Of a DNA stretch of 64,000 bases, positions 26,401-34,700 are shown in pieces (the first letter of the stretch is position 1; every line of letters begins with the position of its first letter). A model generated the notes under the pieces. The model was not told the DNA's origin and made no database searches. It saw only the letters and a program-made list of their open reading frames with translations. Made by a program: the position numbers and the translations under genes. The DNA comes from Oxalobacteraceae bacterium UBA6018 (GTDB lineage Bacteria > Pseudomonadota > Gammaproteobacteria > Burkholderiales > Burkholderiaceae_D): contig DIZW01000042.1 in NCBI GenBank assembly GCA_002428015.1, positions 1-64,000 on the forward strand, in the 5' to 3' direction.

Positions 26401-26809
26401 GGTGGAGGCGTCCCTGCGGCCCCAGCAGCGGGTCGGCGATCTCGTACAGCAGTTCGCCCGGCCGGTAACGCATGGAGATGTTGGCGGCCGCGTGCAGCCA
26501 GGTCGTGCCGGCCGCGGTGCGCAGGCCCAGCCGCAGGTTGCCGCCGCGTCCGGGCAGGTACAGCGAGAACTCCGGCCGGTCGCCGCCGTCGACCCGGAAC
26601 GCGTCATTGCCGCCGTACAGCGAGCGGTTGAAAAACTCGGTCCCGTTCTCGATGACGAAATCTTCGCCTTCCGGGTGATAACGCAAGGGCTGGGCCAGTT
26701 GGCCGCGCAGGTTAGGATGCAGCGCGGCGTTACGGGTTTCGGGCGAATCGTCCGCGTGGGCCAGACCCAGGCAGAGGGTGATCGAGATGAGGGGAAAGAG
26801 TTTTTTCAA
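23486..26809 (-). CDS. large secreted six-hairpin glycosidase-like protein (DUF4450 type), uncharacterised
   Basis: The product has 1107 residues. The start is TTG 26809 (MKKLFPLISITLCLGLAHAD, a signal peptide) behind AGGTG. Residues about 35-110 (LRYHPEGEDFVIENGTEFFN, LYGGNDAF, GGDRPEFSLYLPGRGGNL) resemble the DUF4450 N-terminus. A long (alpha/alpha)6 catalytic-looking region follows (AIMHGAIAWRMKLLGWRGPYALDALGWHDRA, LLAETDWMPYSWSINNVVLDE, TALAYWQAGRAETAY), then a beta-rich C-terminus. Proteins of this build occur in pectin and rhamnogalacturonan loci. The many acidic residues prevent naming the catalytic pair by eye. It is downstream of the STN receptor on the same strand and converges with dgoK. 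The family assignment is from memory of its conserved start, hence moderate confidence. Confidence 0.65.
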   Translation of the reverse strand: MKKLFPLISITLCLGLAHADDSPETRNAALHPNLRGQLAQPLRYHPEGEDFVIENGTEFFNRSLYGGNDAFRVDGGDRPEFSLYLPGRGGNLRLGLRTAAGTTWLHAAANISMRYRPGELLYEIADPLLGPQGRLHLAAVAYAATEGLGVQVRGEHLPAGAELVFAFGPGNGQKGQRGGDIGSERVPISQFFQFKPDFARDTRYELDEHGFVAAGRHATVSATVGGAAQLRLADARLWDDPAALLSSAAGPGPAVMVGTVPLGEQTIDLALQVTALAPPKTTPGSPHAGPALLARLAGADLARRFAEARAHFALLRDRVRVDTPDPWLNAAMGALNVAADAVWDEEQHAIMHGAIAWRMKLLGWRGPYALDALGWHDRARANFGVWTPRQDSSPIPSRPPGADPKAKLARNEPGLHSNGAMSGSHYDMNLVFIDALLRHLLWTGDVAYAREVWPVLERHLAWERRLFRRPFGPDRLPLYDAYAAIWASDDLYYDGGGVTHASAYNAWHNTMAARIARLIGKDPAPYQREADAIGRAMRQQLWMPERGAFAEYRDLLGGAPLHPSYGLWTFYHTIDSRVPTAFEAARMAADLDRHLRAIPVTGPGVPADRPYHLLAETDWMPYSWSINNVVLDENLHTALAYWQAGRAETAYDIAKGAMLASLYMGVSPGNIGTLNYLDVYRREAQRDFADGIGVMSRAIVEGLFGVRPDALAGVLTLRPGLPAAWDHATLTHPDLVLSYRRTGRQDSWTVSQSGARFKRLVLVLPARGAKVAQVRFDGRPVAWQAEPDAVGAPRLRIDVPFAHPARIDVAWGGAEPDARSGGGATGATRDGFRQVRQGDFSWWQGPAEAADGDAGGCALLGPDWTGGAPIGAAPVDLAPWFNDRVSAIFEEGKYQAPRAPYVTLALPAQGIGAWAGHLNTLPTIDDGGLRALGGTLALPNGLRFAIPAGAGDNVVFTSQWDNYPRAATVALHGQARRAFLLMAGSTNFMQSRIDNGEIVITYADGSQARTALRNPENWWPIEQDYFVDDYQFPLCGRLPVRVDLKTARVRVLDPATFKGAGRAVEGGAATVVEVALDPSRQLKSLTVRALANDVVIGLMGLTLDTGL

Positions 26810-26969
26810 GCTGCACCTGGACTAGACGATTCGACGAAGCCGCAAATCAAAAAAAACTGTGTGCGCGCACTTGTCGCGAACACAGCCCAAAGGAGATCGG
26901 TTCAGCGCCGCCGCCGGCGCGGTGGCGGTCCAGGCCACGCCCGCTGCCACCTGCGCCGTCCGTGCGCCT

Positions 26970-27020
26970 GGCAAGCCAGACCACACCCGCCGCCTGCGCC
27001 AGCCGTGTGCCTGGCTTGCC
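26970..27020. repeat. long inverted repeat between receptor and DUF4450-like gene
   Basis: GGCAAGCCAG (26970-26979) pairs perfectly with CTGGCTTGCC (27011-27020) around a GC-rich 31-nt loop. No T tract follows on the minus strand, so it is not a standard terminator. It lies 20 nt past the receptor stop and may stabilise the receptor mRNA or impede read-through. Confidence 0.5.
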
Positions 27021-27039
27021 GGCGGGCGTGGGCCGCCGC

Positions 27040-30000
27040 TTAGAGGGTACGGAAGTTCACGCCGACCATGATGCGCCTTCCCGCATACGCGTAGTCGAGC
27101 AGGTTCGGGGTGCCATCGGAGAACGGCGTGAACTGGCGCTGGCTGTGCGAGGTGGTCACGTTGCCCAGGTTGCGCCCTTCGATGAAGACTTCGATCTGCG
27201 GCGTCCACTTGTAGGAGACCTTGCCGTCGATGAAGCGGGTGGCGTCCGTGAAGTTGGGCGAGCCGGGGTTGTACGGCATGCCGGTACGGCCGCCGCCGAC
27301 GTTCGGGTAGTTCAGCATGCTCGTCGACTTGCCGCAGGCGGCGATGCAGTTGAAGTAGGAGTCGACGGCCTGCACGGCGATCCGTGCCGACAGCCGGCCG
27401 TCGTCGTACCACAAGGCCAGGTTGTACGTGTAGTTGGACTCGTTTTGCGGCGGCAAGGGCGTGCCCGTCAGCAGGTCGACGATATTCACCGTCGTCGTGG
27501 CCGAGTGCATCTTCGTGTAGTTGGCGTCGAAGCCGGTATAGCGCAGCAGCCAGGGCAGGAAGGTGAACGCGGTCTTGGTGCTGAACTCGAGGCCCTTGCG
27601 GCCCGTCGTGGCGCCGTTCATCCAGGTCGAATAGTCGAACAGCGCCTGGCCCAGGGACACGCCGGTCGCGGGATCGACCAGGTTCGTGTTGGCGAACAAA
27701 GGCGAACGCGACACGCCTTCCGCGATCGCGGGGCCGATCTTGCCCTGCTGCCTGAAGGCGGCGATCGATACCATCGTATCCTTGTTCGGATAGTACTCGA
27801 GCGACAGGTTTTGGTTGACGTTCTTTTGCGCCTTCAAGGCCGGGTTACCCACGGTGCCAGAGCATTTTTGCGGGTCGTCCCCCTGGCCGGCGAGGACCTC
27901 GTTATACGTGCACGAACCGGACGCCAGCAGGCGCGACACGGGAGGGCGGGCGACGGTCTTGGCCACGCTGTAGCGCAGCACCAGCTGGTCCGGCAGCACC
28001 CAGGTGGCCAGGTTCAAGCTGGGCAGGATGTCCGTCGTCTTGGCATCGGTCTGGGTGCTTTGCTGTACCGTGGTGGTCGCCGTGCCGCCGGGCGCGTCCG
28101 GGATGTCGGGATTGAAGTTCGCCGTCTTGGTGATGGAGGTGAAGCTCATCATGCCGGTCCCGTGGACCCGGGTGCGCACGTAGCGCACGCCCACGTTGCC
28201 TTCCACATCCCAGCCGAAGGGCAGGGCGCGGTCCGTGAACGGGATGTGGTCCAGGCCGAAGTCGCCCATCAGGTAGAACGCGTCCGAGCGTTCCTTGAGG
28301 TGCTGGGCCGGCTGGTCGTAGACCTTGCCGTCGTTGGCGGTGCACTGCTTGACGCAATTGAAGTCGGTGTTGGGAATATTCACCAGGCCGAACAGCTTCT
28401 CGACGTCGATCTGGGTCCAGTTGTCGATCAGGCCGGATGGACGGCCTTTGGCGCCGTAGAAGAATTGCGTCGGTGTGGCCTTCAGGGTCATGGTCTGCTT
28501 CAGGAGGGAAGCGAACTGATCCATCGTCAAGACGGTGGCGCCATCCATCGCCTTGCGGATATCGCCTTTCGGAATCCAGCCGTACACGCATGCGTTGCCT
28601 CCGGCCGCCAGCGAGCCGGGCGTATCGGCGCAGCCGTACATGGTGCTGCGCAGGGTCGGCGAGGGCATCACGAGCGGCGCGACGTAGCCGGCCGTCCCGA
28701 ACGTGCCGACCGGATTGCGCAGGACGTAGCCGCCGTTGTTGACGTTCCAGTTGTCATTGCGCGTGTCGCGCAGGTTGTAGCCGGTCTTGAAGCGCTTGAA
28801 GAACGGGACCGAATCGGGCGTCGCCCAGGTGACGTCGATTTTTGCGGTGCGCTCCTCGTTGAAGAACATCGTCGGGACCCAGGTCAGGTTCGGCGAGGAC
28901 GTGACCGCGTTCTGCTGGGCGGCCGTGTAGGCGGGGGCGCGGGTGCTGGTGTAGGTGGTCGGGACCACGGCCGCGCTCGCGCCGACCGGGTAGAGCTTGG
29001 CGAAGCGGGACAGGTCGGAATTGTCGGTCGGGTTAAAGCCCGGGAACGTGTAGCCCCACAGGCCGTTGGGCAACACCTGCAGCGTGCCGGAGCCGTAATA
29101 GTCGTTCAGCGTCAGGTCCTTGACACCCTTCTTGAAATTGGACCGTGCGTCACCGATGAAGAACTCCGAGGTCAGCCCGCCGCGCCTGAAGGCGCCGCCC
29201 AGTTGCAGGTAGCGCGCGGTGGTCACGCCGATGCCATGGCTCTGGCCGGTCTTGGCCACGCCATTGCTGTTGGTATTGTCGAAGGTGTATTTCAGCAGGT
29301 GGTGATCGGCGTCGACGACGGCGGAGCCCGGCTCTACGTTGGCCACGCCGTTCTTCACGCTGAAGTTGCCCATCGAGAAGGACAACGAGTTGATGTCATC
29401 ATGGCGCTTGTTGTAGCTGCCCTTGGCGTACACGGTGAGCTCGTCGTTCACCTTGAAGTCGGCGCGCAGGTCGAGGTTCTGGCGGCGGTCGATCTCGCGC
29501 CTGACGACGTAGCGCGGGCCCGACGGGGTGTAGTCATTCCACTGGTTCAGGCAGGTGCTCAGTTCATTGCTGCGCTGGCTCTGCGCGGCGCTGCGCGATG
29601 ACGCCGAGATCGCATTGAGCTGGGCCGCGGCCAGGGCGGGAAAGGCCGCCTGGCAGTCGGCCTTGCTCTGGGCGGCGGCCGACCTGGTGATCAGATCGAA
29701 CGGCGTGGCCGAGTTGAAGGAGCCGCCGCCGACCAGCGGCGACTGCAGGATCGGCGTGGCGGTCGACGCGTCGGCCCGGTTGACCGTGCCCGGCTGGAAG
29801 CTGAAGGTCTTCTGCGGCGAGTTGTCGAAGTCGAACAGGCGGTAATAGCCCTGGTTGCCGCCGCCGGCCACCTCGGCCAGGTGGCCTTCGTTGTCCAACG
29901 TGGTGGTGGAGGCGTTGAGCAGCAGGCCCAGGCGCCCGTTCATGAACTTGTTCGCCAGGATCAGGTTGGCGTCCGGCTCCCACTTCTTGTTCAGGCTGCC

Positions 30001-30984
30001 CTGGCTGGCGGCCATGCGCAGCGAGGCGAACGGCTTCTTGAAGTCGAGGCCGGTGCGGGTCTTGATCTGGATGCCGCCGCCGAGGGCGCCTTCGGTCATG
30101 TCCGCGGTCGAGCCCTTGATCACGTCCACGCTCTTGATCAGGTCGGCGGACAACTGGCGGAACTCGACGGCGCGGCCATCGCCGCCGCCGGACATGTCGC
30201 TGCCGCCGGCGGACTGGACGGCCTGGCCGTCGAGTTCGACCCGGGTCAGTTCGGGGCCGTTGCCGCGCACGGAGGCGGTGACGCCCTCGCCGAAGTCGCC
30301 CCGGTCCAGCGCGACGCCGGCCATGCGCGAGATCGCCTCGCCGACGTTACGGTCGGGCAGGGAGCCCACGTCCTCGGCGACGATCGAATCGATCGCGGTG
30401 GCGGCGTTCTTCTTGCGCTCGATACTCGATTGCTGGGACGCGCGCGTGCCCACCACCATCACCTGCGTCACCGGGCCGGTACTGCCCGGCGCCGCCTGGA
30501 CCTGCTGATCCGTGCCCTGTGCCTGCGCCAATGGCGCGCCCATCAACATGACCGCTGCCGATACCGCACAACAGGTCGCTTTTCGTTGGCTGGGAATATC
30601 TGATTGTTTCATCGTCTCCTCCGTCATCTTTGAATCATTCGACGCGTTTTCTCGCTCGCCCGGGGGCCGCTTCAAAATCACGACGGTGCCGCTAGTGCTG
30701 ACCCTACCGACCAGGTTGGTACCTTTAAGCAATCGGTCGACTGCCTCGGAGATGACGAACGTGCCCACCAGTGCATTGGCCCTCACGCCATCCAGAACAT
30801 CGGCCGCGGCCAGGACGTTAACGCCGGCCTGTTTCGCAAACTCCGCAATGGAATGCGTCGCTGCGCCCGCCGGTATGTTGAATGCTTGGGGGACTTCCTG
30901 GGAATGCGCGGCGCCCGCGTGAGCTGCCATGCCCACGGCCAGGACGATGCCCGCCTTCCCGGTATATTCATGCAACTGGGTCAT
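27040..30984 (-). CDS. TonB-dependent receptor with N-terminal STN signalling domain and an internal signal-peptide-like segment
   Basis: The product has 1314 residues from ATG 30984 (AGGAG 9 nt upstream). Residues 1-29 are a signal peptide. Residues about 33-103 form an STN domain (FNIPAGAATHSIAEFAKQAG, GVRANALVGTFVISEAVDRLL), used by FecA-like transducers to talk to FecR. The plug (AATAIDSIVAEDVGSLPDRN, VRGNGPELTRVELDG, VDVIKGSTADMTEGALGGG) and barrel resemble the Caulobacter-type oligosaccharide receptors (TIGR01782-like). Unusually, between STN and plug lies MKQSDIPSQRKATCC, then a hydrophobic stretch ending in an AQAQ cleavage-like site. Its Met (30612) is preceded by GGAGG at 5 nt, so a 1190-residue, STN-less receptor could be made from the internal start. 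FecR and FecI lie just upstream. Likely cargo is pectin oligosaccharides, judged from adjacent GH28 genes. Confidence 0.9.
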   Translation of the reverse strand: MTQLHEYTGKAGIVLAVGMAAHAGAAHSQEVPQAFNIPAGAATHSIAEFAKQAGVNVLAAADVLDGVRANALVGTFVISEAVDRLLKGTNLVGRVSTSGTVVILKRPPGERENASNDSKMTEETMKQSDIPSQRKATCCAVSAAVMLMGAPLAQAQGTDQQVQAAPGSTGPVTQVMVVGTRASQQSSIERKKNAATAIDSIVAEDVGSLPDRNVGEAISRMAGVALDRGDFGEGVTASVRGNGPELTRVELDGQAVQSAGGSDMSGGGDGRAVEFRQLSADLIKSVDVIKGSTADMTEGALGGGIQIKTRTGLDFKKPFASLRMAASQGSLNKKWEPDANLILANKFMNGRLGLLLNASTTTLDNEGHLAEVAGGGNQGYYRLFDFDNSPQKTFSFQPGTVNRADASTATPILQSPLVGGGSFNSATPFDLITRSAAAQSKADCQAAFPALAAAQLNAISASSRSAAQSQRSNELSTCLNQWNDYTPSGPRYVVRREIDRRQNLDLRADFKVNDELTVYAKGSYNKRHDDINSLSFSMGNFSVKNGVANVEPGSAVVDADHHLLKYTFDNTNSNGVAKTGQSHGIGVTTARYLQLGGAFRRGGLTSEFFIGDARSNFKKGVKDLTLNDYYGSGTLQVLPNGLWGYTFPGFNPTDNSDLSRFAKLYPVGASAAVVPTTYTSTRAPAYTAAQQNAVTSSPNLTWVPTMFFNEERTAKIDVTWATPDSVPFFKRFKTGYNLRDTRNDNWNVNNGGYVLRNPVGTFGTAGYVAPLVMPSPTLRSTMYGCADTPGSLAAGGNACVYGWIPKGDIRKAMDGATVLTMDQFASLLKQTMTLKATPTQFFYGAKGRPSGLIDNWTQIDVEKLFGLVNIPNTDFNCVKQCTANDGKVYDQPAQHLKERSDAFYLMGDFGLDHIPFTDRALPFGWDVEGNVGVRYVRTRVHGTGMMSFTSITKTANFNPDIPDAPGGTATTTVQQSTQTDAKTTDILPSLNLATWVLPDQLVLRYSVAKTVARPPVSRLLASGSCTYNEVLAGQGDDPQKCSGTVGNPALKAQKNVNQNLSLEYYPNKDTMVSIAAFRQQGKIGPAIAEGVSRSPLFANTNLVDPATGVSLGQALFDYSTWMNGATTGRKGLEFSTKTAFTFLPWLLRYTGFDANYTKMHSATTTVNIVDLLTGTPLPPQNESNYTYNLALWYDDGRLSARIAVQAVDSYFNCIAACGKSTSMLNYPNVGGGRTGMPYNPGSPNFTDATRFIDGKVSYKWTPQIEVFIEGRNLGNVTTSHSQRQFTPFSDGTPNLLDYAYAGRRIMVGVNFRTL

Positions 30985-31038
30985 GTCTCTGTCTCCTGAC
31001 CTAACCTGATTTTCGGAACTATGCTGACCCGTTATAAG

Positions 31039-31065
31039 TAAAGACGCGCGGCGTTCCGGTTTTCC
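31039..31065 (-). promoter_or_regulatory. candidate ECF-type promoter for the STN receptor
   Basis: On the minus strand GGAAAA (31065-31060) is followed after 15 nt by TCTTTA (31044-31039), reminiscent of the GGAAA/GTC elements of ECF sigma factors but with slightly short spacing. TATAAC at 31036-31031 offers a competing sigma70 -10 without a good -35. Confidence 0.3.
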
Positions 31066-31219
31066 TCGGATATCCGGGGCGACGACGTCATTCGCTCAAC
31101 AATATGATCGGAGCATAGGGGGGCGTCCCATCGGCCGACGCGAACGACACCGGGGCCGCGGGCGATTGAGCCCGCCGTTGCAGGGGGAGGTGACGCGGAC
31201 GGTGCGAACAGTCCATCCG

Positions 31220-32194
31220 TCAGATGGCGCGGGGATGGGATTGGCTTGCCTGACCAATGAGGATCTTCTCCGCGGTGACGACAACCGGCACATCCAGAAT
31301 CGTGCTGACGTCTTTTGCGAACAATTCAGGCGCGTCCAGCTGATACTGGCCTATCAGGCGTTTGTCGCGCAGCGCGGGATCGACGATCACGATGGTCTTG
31401 GCGCTGTAGCGGTTGAAATCGGCGACCGCTTCGTCCAAGGTTTGACGGGCCAGGACCAGTTTGCCTTCGCGCCAGGCCAGCCTTCGGTTGACCTCGTCGG
31501 GCTGGCGCGTCACGGGAATCGACTTGGCGTGCCGCGCCAGGAAGGCGTGTTCGCCCGCTGTTACCAGACACCGTTGGGCGCTGCCGGCCTTGCTCCAGAC
31601 TTCGACCGTACCTTCCGTGACCAGCACTTCCGACCCGGCCGCCAGGCGCCGGACGGAAAACGCGGTGCCGACGGCGCGCACCAGCGCGTCGCCCGCTTCG
31701 ACGATGAAAGGCTTTGATTTATCCTTCGCCACCTCGAACCACGCTTCGCCTTGGCGCAGATTGATCCGGCGCTGCTGTGGGGTATACGCCACCTCGACCT
31801 GGCTACCGCTGTTGATGCTCGCGATCGACTCATCCTGCAGCGGCACCCGGCGAAATTCACCTTTCGCCGTGGTCAGCACCGTTCCGGCCTGCATGGCCGA
31901 GTAGCCCAATTTGCCGGCCATTGCCACCACGCTGGCGGCCAGGCCGCCGAGGATCAGGTTTCTGCGCTTGGGCGCCGGGTGAGCGCTCGTGAATTCTCCT
32001 GGATTGGCAGGGAAGGCGCTGTCGCCGGCCGCCAGGCGCAGCGCGTTATGCATTGCCATGGCCCGGGCATACGCGCCCAGATGCCTGGTGTCGGCCTCGC
32101 ACCACGCGTCCAGTTCCGCTATTTCCGCCTCATTCAGGCCGCGCGCATGTTTGCGCACGACCCAGGTGAAGGCTTGGTTATCTATCGTTGACAT
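31220..32194 (-). CDS. FecR-like anti-sigma/sigma regulator
   Basis: The product has 324 residues. The N-terminal cytoplasmic DUF4880-type domain (FTWVVRKHARGLNEAEIAEL, WCEADTRHLGAYARA) is followed by one membrane helix (NLILGGLAASVVAMAGKLGY, residues about 78-98). The periplasmic FecR domain follows (TAKGEFRRVPLQDESIASIN, GEAWFEVAKDKSKPFIVEAG), with a C-terminal STN-like tail (LDEAVADFNRYSAKTIVI). It transmits occupancy of the STN receptor to the sigma factor. Its start overlaps the sigma gene by 17 nt, so the two are translated together. This trio is the cell-surface signalling arrangement best known for ferric citrate, here placed in a glycan locus. Confidence 0.92.
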   Translation of the reverse strand: MSTIDNQAFTWVVRKHARGLNEAEIAELDAWCEADTRHLGAYARAMAMHNALRLAAGDSAFPANPGEFTSAHPAPKRRNLILGGLAASVVAMAGKLGYSAMQAGTVLTTAKGEFRRVPLQDESIASINSGSQVEVAYTPQQRRINLRQGEAWFEVAKDKSKPFIVEAGDALVRAVGTAFSVRRLAAGSEVLVTEGTVEVWSKAGSAQRCLVTAGEHAFLARHAKSIPVTRQPDEVNRRLAWREGKLVLARQTLDEAVADFNRYSAKTIVIVDPALRDKRLIGQYQLDAPELFAKDVSTILDVPVVVTAEKILIGQASQSHPRAI

Positions 32195-32777
32195 TGCTCG
32201 TCTTCACTGCACGTTTGGTTGTGGCGCCTGGGCGCTTTTCGTGCGCTGGCCGCATGCCATGCTTGGAAATCATTTCCGACATCAGCCGCATGGCTCTCAT
32301 CATTTCATGTTCGACCACGCTGTCGGTCAGGCCCAGGGTATGCGCGGTCTCGTCCTGCGACATGCCGTGCACGCGGCGCGCGCGAAATACCGACTTGCAC
32401 CGGTCGGGGAGGTTGGCGATCAGGCCGAACACCCATTTCAACTCGTCCCGTGCGAAGACCACGCGCTCCGGCGACGGGGCGGTGTCCGCGATTTCCAGTT
32501 CATCCAGATTGGCCATGGTTTCGATGCTGACGACCGCGTCCCGCCGGATACGGTCGAGCACAATATTCTTCGCCGTGCGAAAGACGAAGGGCTTGGGGTT
32601 GCGCACATGGTCGAGTCCCTGCATGAGGAGGATCTTGCAATAAGCTTCCTGGATCACATCATCTATCTCCGCGGCGCTATTGCAGACCCGGCGCAGCATG
32701 CGGCGCAATTCCGCCTCGTGGGGCAGAAAATGTAGGGTCAGCCAGTCGACGACCTCGTTGTCCATCCGCTTGCTCAT
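32178..32777 (-). CDS. ECF sigma factor, FecI-like
   Basis: The product has 199 residues. Sigma region 2 is recognisable (EIDDVIQEAYCKILL, NPKPFVFRTAKNIVLDRIRR), as is region 4 (LIANLPDRCKSVFRARRVHGMSQDETAHTLGL). A roughly 20-residue basic tail extends beyond region 4. It should direct transcription of the downstream TonB receptor when FecR is activated. The 74-nt gap to the upstream GH28 stop contains a weak terminator, so it may have its own promoter or be partly read through from the pectinase operon. Confidence 0.9.
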   Translation of the reverse strand: MSKRMDNEVVDWLTLHFLPHEAELRRMLRRVCNSAAEIDDVIQEAYCKILLMQGLDHVRNPKPFVFRTAKNIVLDRIRRDAVVSIETMANLDELEIADTAPSPERVVFARDELKWVFGLIANLPDRCKSVFRARRVHGMSQDETAHTLGLTDSVVEHEMMRAMRLMSEMISKHGMRPAHEKRPGATTKRAVKTSNVNDR

Positions 32778-32832
32778 CCGTGGTCCCTCTCTGTTAAGAC
32801 GAACGCCATGAACTTCTCCTCAAGATTTTCTT

Positions 32833-32850
32833 AAAAGCCCGGCCGGCTCT
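32833..32850 (-). terminator. weak terminator after the GH28 operon
   Basis: On the minus strand AGCC-GGCCG-GGCT is followed by TTTT directly after the GH28 stop. The stem is only 4-6 bp including a G-T pair, so read-through into fecI is likely. Confidence 0.35.
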
Positions 32851-32851
32851 G

Positions 32852-34669
32852 TCACGCCGAAAATGTTTTGTTGATGACCTTGCCTGCGATGGTCACGTTG
32901 CTCAGCACCACGTTGCGGGCGTTGTACAGGTAGATCGGCTCCTTGCCGTTGCGCGGCGTGCCGAAGTCGCTATCGGTGATCGTCACGTTCGACACCGGCG
33001 GGATCGGGGTGCCGGGCGGTCCGTTGAAACTGGCGGCGACCGGGCCGAGGATGAGCAGCGCCTGCCAGCCGGAAAACTCGCCGTCCGCCATCCTGACGTT
33101 GTTGGCGCGCAGGTTTGAAATGTGCACCTCCGACACCACGGTCGGGCGGGTGCGCACGCCGTCGTCTTCTGCCGCGTAGTTGCAGTCGATCGTGACGATC
33201 GCCCCGGCGCCCGTTGCCAGGCCCTTGAACGGCTTGTCCGGGTCCGGCGGCGCCACCTTGCGTGCGCGCGCGTCGACCCCGTTGGGCAGGACCACGTCGC
33301 GCACGTACAGGTGGCGCAGGAAGCCGCCGCGGTTCATGTTGGCTTTGAGGCGGATCGCCGAACCCAGCGGAGCGGTGGACCAATGCGCGTTGCGGAACTC
33401 GATGCGCTGCGCGTACACGTGCTCGATCCCGCCGGCCATCTCGCTGCCGAGCGTGATGCCGCCATGGCCGCTGTTCATCACGCTGTCCTGGATGACGACG
33501 TTGCGCGTCGCCCCGTACTGGGTGTCGCGGTCCTTGCCGGACTTGATGGCGATGCAGTCATCCCCCGTGTTGAAGGTGCAGCGCTCGACCAGCACCGTGT
33601 CGCAGGATTCGGGATCGAAGCCATCGTTGTTCGGTCCCAGGCTTTCCATGTTCACCCCACGGATGCGCAGGTTGCGGCAGTCGACTGGGTGGTGCTGCCA
33701 GAACGGCGAGTCGGCCACCTGGTAGCCCTCGAGCACGACGTCGTTGCAGCCGATCAGTTCGATCATGCAGGGGCGCAGGTGGTGGCCGATGCCGAAGATG
33801 CGCTGCGCGACCGGGACCCCGGCTTCCGAGAGCGCGGGAAGGTAGCGCGGGTCGCCGTTCCAGCGCGGGTGGGTGCCCTGGATCCGTGCGCGCTGCTCCG
33901 CCGTCAGCGCCGGCGCCACCGACTCCAGCGCCGCGTTGAGCGGGTTGGCGGTGGCCGCGTTGACCTGGCCTTCCTTGCGGTCGACCCAGTCCCACCACGG
34001 GCCGGCGCCGGCGTCCACGTGCACGCCGGCCTGGCCGTTGAGCACGCTGGTCCAGTCCTCGCCGGTCAGCGCGATATTCGACGCGTTGCGGGCGTACACC
34101 AGCGGCGAATAATTGAGCAGGTCGTTGCCCTGCCAGCGCGACAGCACCAGCTTGCCGGCCTTGCCGCAGTCGACGTCGCCGTACTTGGCGTAGTGCGCAG
34201 GGTCGGCGCTGAAGTAGACCTGGGCGTTGGCCGCCAGGTGCACGTGCACGTTCGAGCGCAGCACGATCGGCCCCTTGCAGTGCCAGCTGCCGGCCGGGAT
34301 CAGCACGCGCCCGCCACCGGCCTGGCTGGCGGCGGCGATGGCTGCGGCGATCGCCGGATAGCAGTCGGGGGCGCCGGCGGCGGGCGTCTGCACCTGCCTG
34401 CGCGCGTTGCGCCAGACCGATTCGGCAGGCACCAGCGCGCAGCGCTCGGCGCCAAACGCGGTGATCGGGAAATCCACCTTGGGGAAGGTGAGCGGCCGCG
34501 AGCAGCGCTCGACAATCTGGCGCGCGCGCTCCCATGGATCGCCCGGGGCGGCGGCTGCTCCGGCCGACGTGGGCGCGGCCAGGGCGAGCGGCAGCGTGCC
34601 GGTCGCCAGCAGGGCGCCGGCCGCCGTGGTGCCGCGCAGGAAACGGCGGCGTTGTGGATCGTTTGTCAT
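32852..34669 (-). CDS. GH28 polygalacturonase-like pectinase, Tat-exported
   Basis: The product has 605 residues from ATG 34669 with GAGGG 8 nt upstream; the extra N-terminal frame to 34786 is Arg/Pro-rich noise. The Tat motif RRRFLRG starts the signal peptide. The right-handed parallel beta-helix carries the four GH28 signatures: NNDGFDPESC, GDDCIAIKSGK, SGHGGITLGSEM and IRLKAN. The usual NTD is replaced by NDG-x-D, as in exo- and rhamnogalacturonan-type members. It hydrolyses alpha-1,4-galacturonosyl linkages or related rhamnogalacturonan bonds. It is last in a three-gene operon. At about 600 residues it is longer than plain polygalacturonases, with an insertion near WDWVDRKEGQVNAATANP. Confidence 0.9.
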   Translation of the reverse strand: MTNDPQRRRFLRGTTAAGALLATGTLPLALAAPTSAGAAAAPGDPWERARQIVERCSRPLTFPKVDFPITAFGAERCALVPAESVWRNARRQVQTPAAGAPDCYPAIAAAIAAASQAGGGRVLIPAGSWHCKGPIVLRSNVHVHLAANAQVYFSADPAHYAKYGDVDCGKAGKLVLSRWQGNDLLNYSPLVYARNASNIALTGEDWTSVLNGQAGVHVDAGAGPWWDWVDRKEGQVNAATANPLNAALESVAPALTAEQRARIQGTHPRWNGDPRYLPALSEAGVPVAQRIFGIGHHLRPCMIELIGCNDVVLEGYQVADSPFWQHHPVDCRNLRIRGVNMESLGPNNDGFDPESCDTVLVERCTFNTGDDCIAIKSGKDRDTQYGATRNVVIQDSVMNSGHGGITLGSEMAGGIEHVYAQRIEFRNAHWSTAPLGSAIRLKANMNRGGFLRHLYVRDVVLPNGVDARARKVAPPDPDKPFKGLATGAGAIVTIDCNYAAEDDGVRTRPTVVSEVHISNLRANNVRMADGEFSGWQALLILGPVAASFNGPPGTPIPPVSNVTITDSDFGTPRNGKEPIYLYNARNVVLSNVTIAGKVINKTFSA

Positions 34670-34700
34670 GGCTTGACCCTCGTCTCTAGGCGGCGGCGGT

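Noticed and set aside
23486..26809. Possibility that the DUF4450-like gene is under the TTATCGATAA regulon
   Set aside because: No copy of the palindrome was found between 26810 and 27039.
26962..29601. 879-codon plus-strand frame opposite the TonB receptor
   Set aside because: Antisense shadow of high-GC coding sequence, with Arg/Gly/Val-rich composition and no domains.
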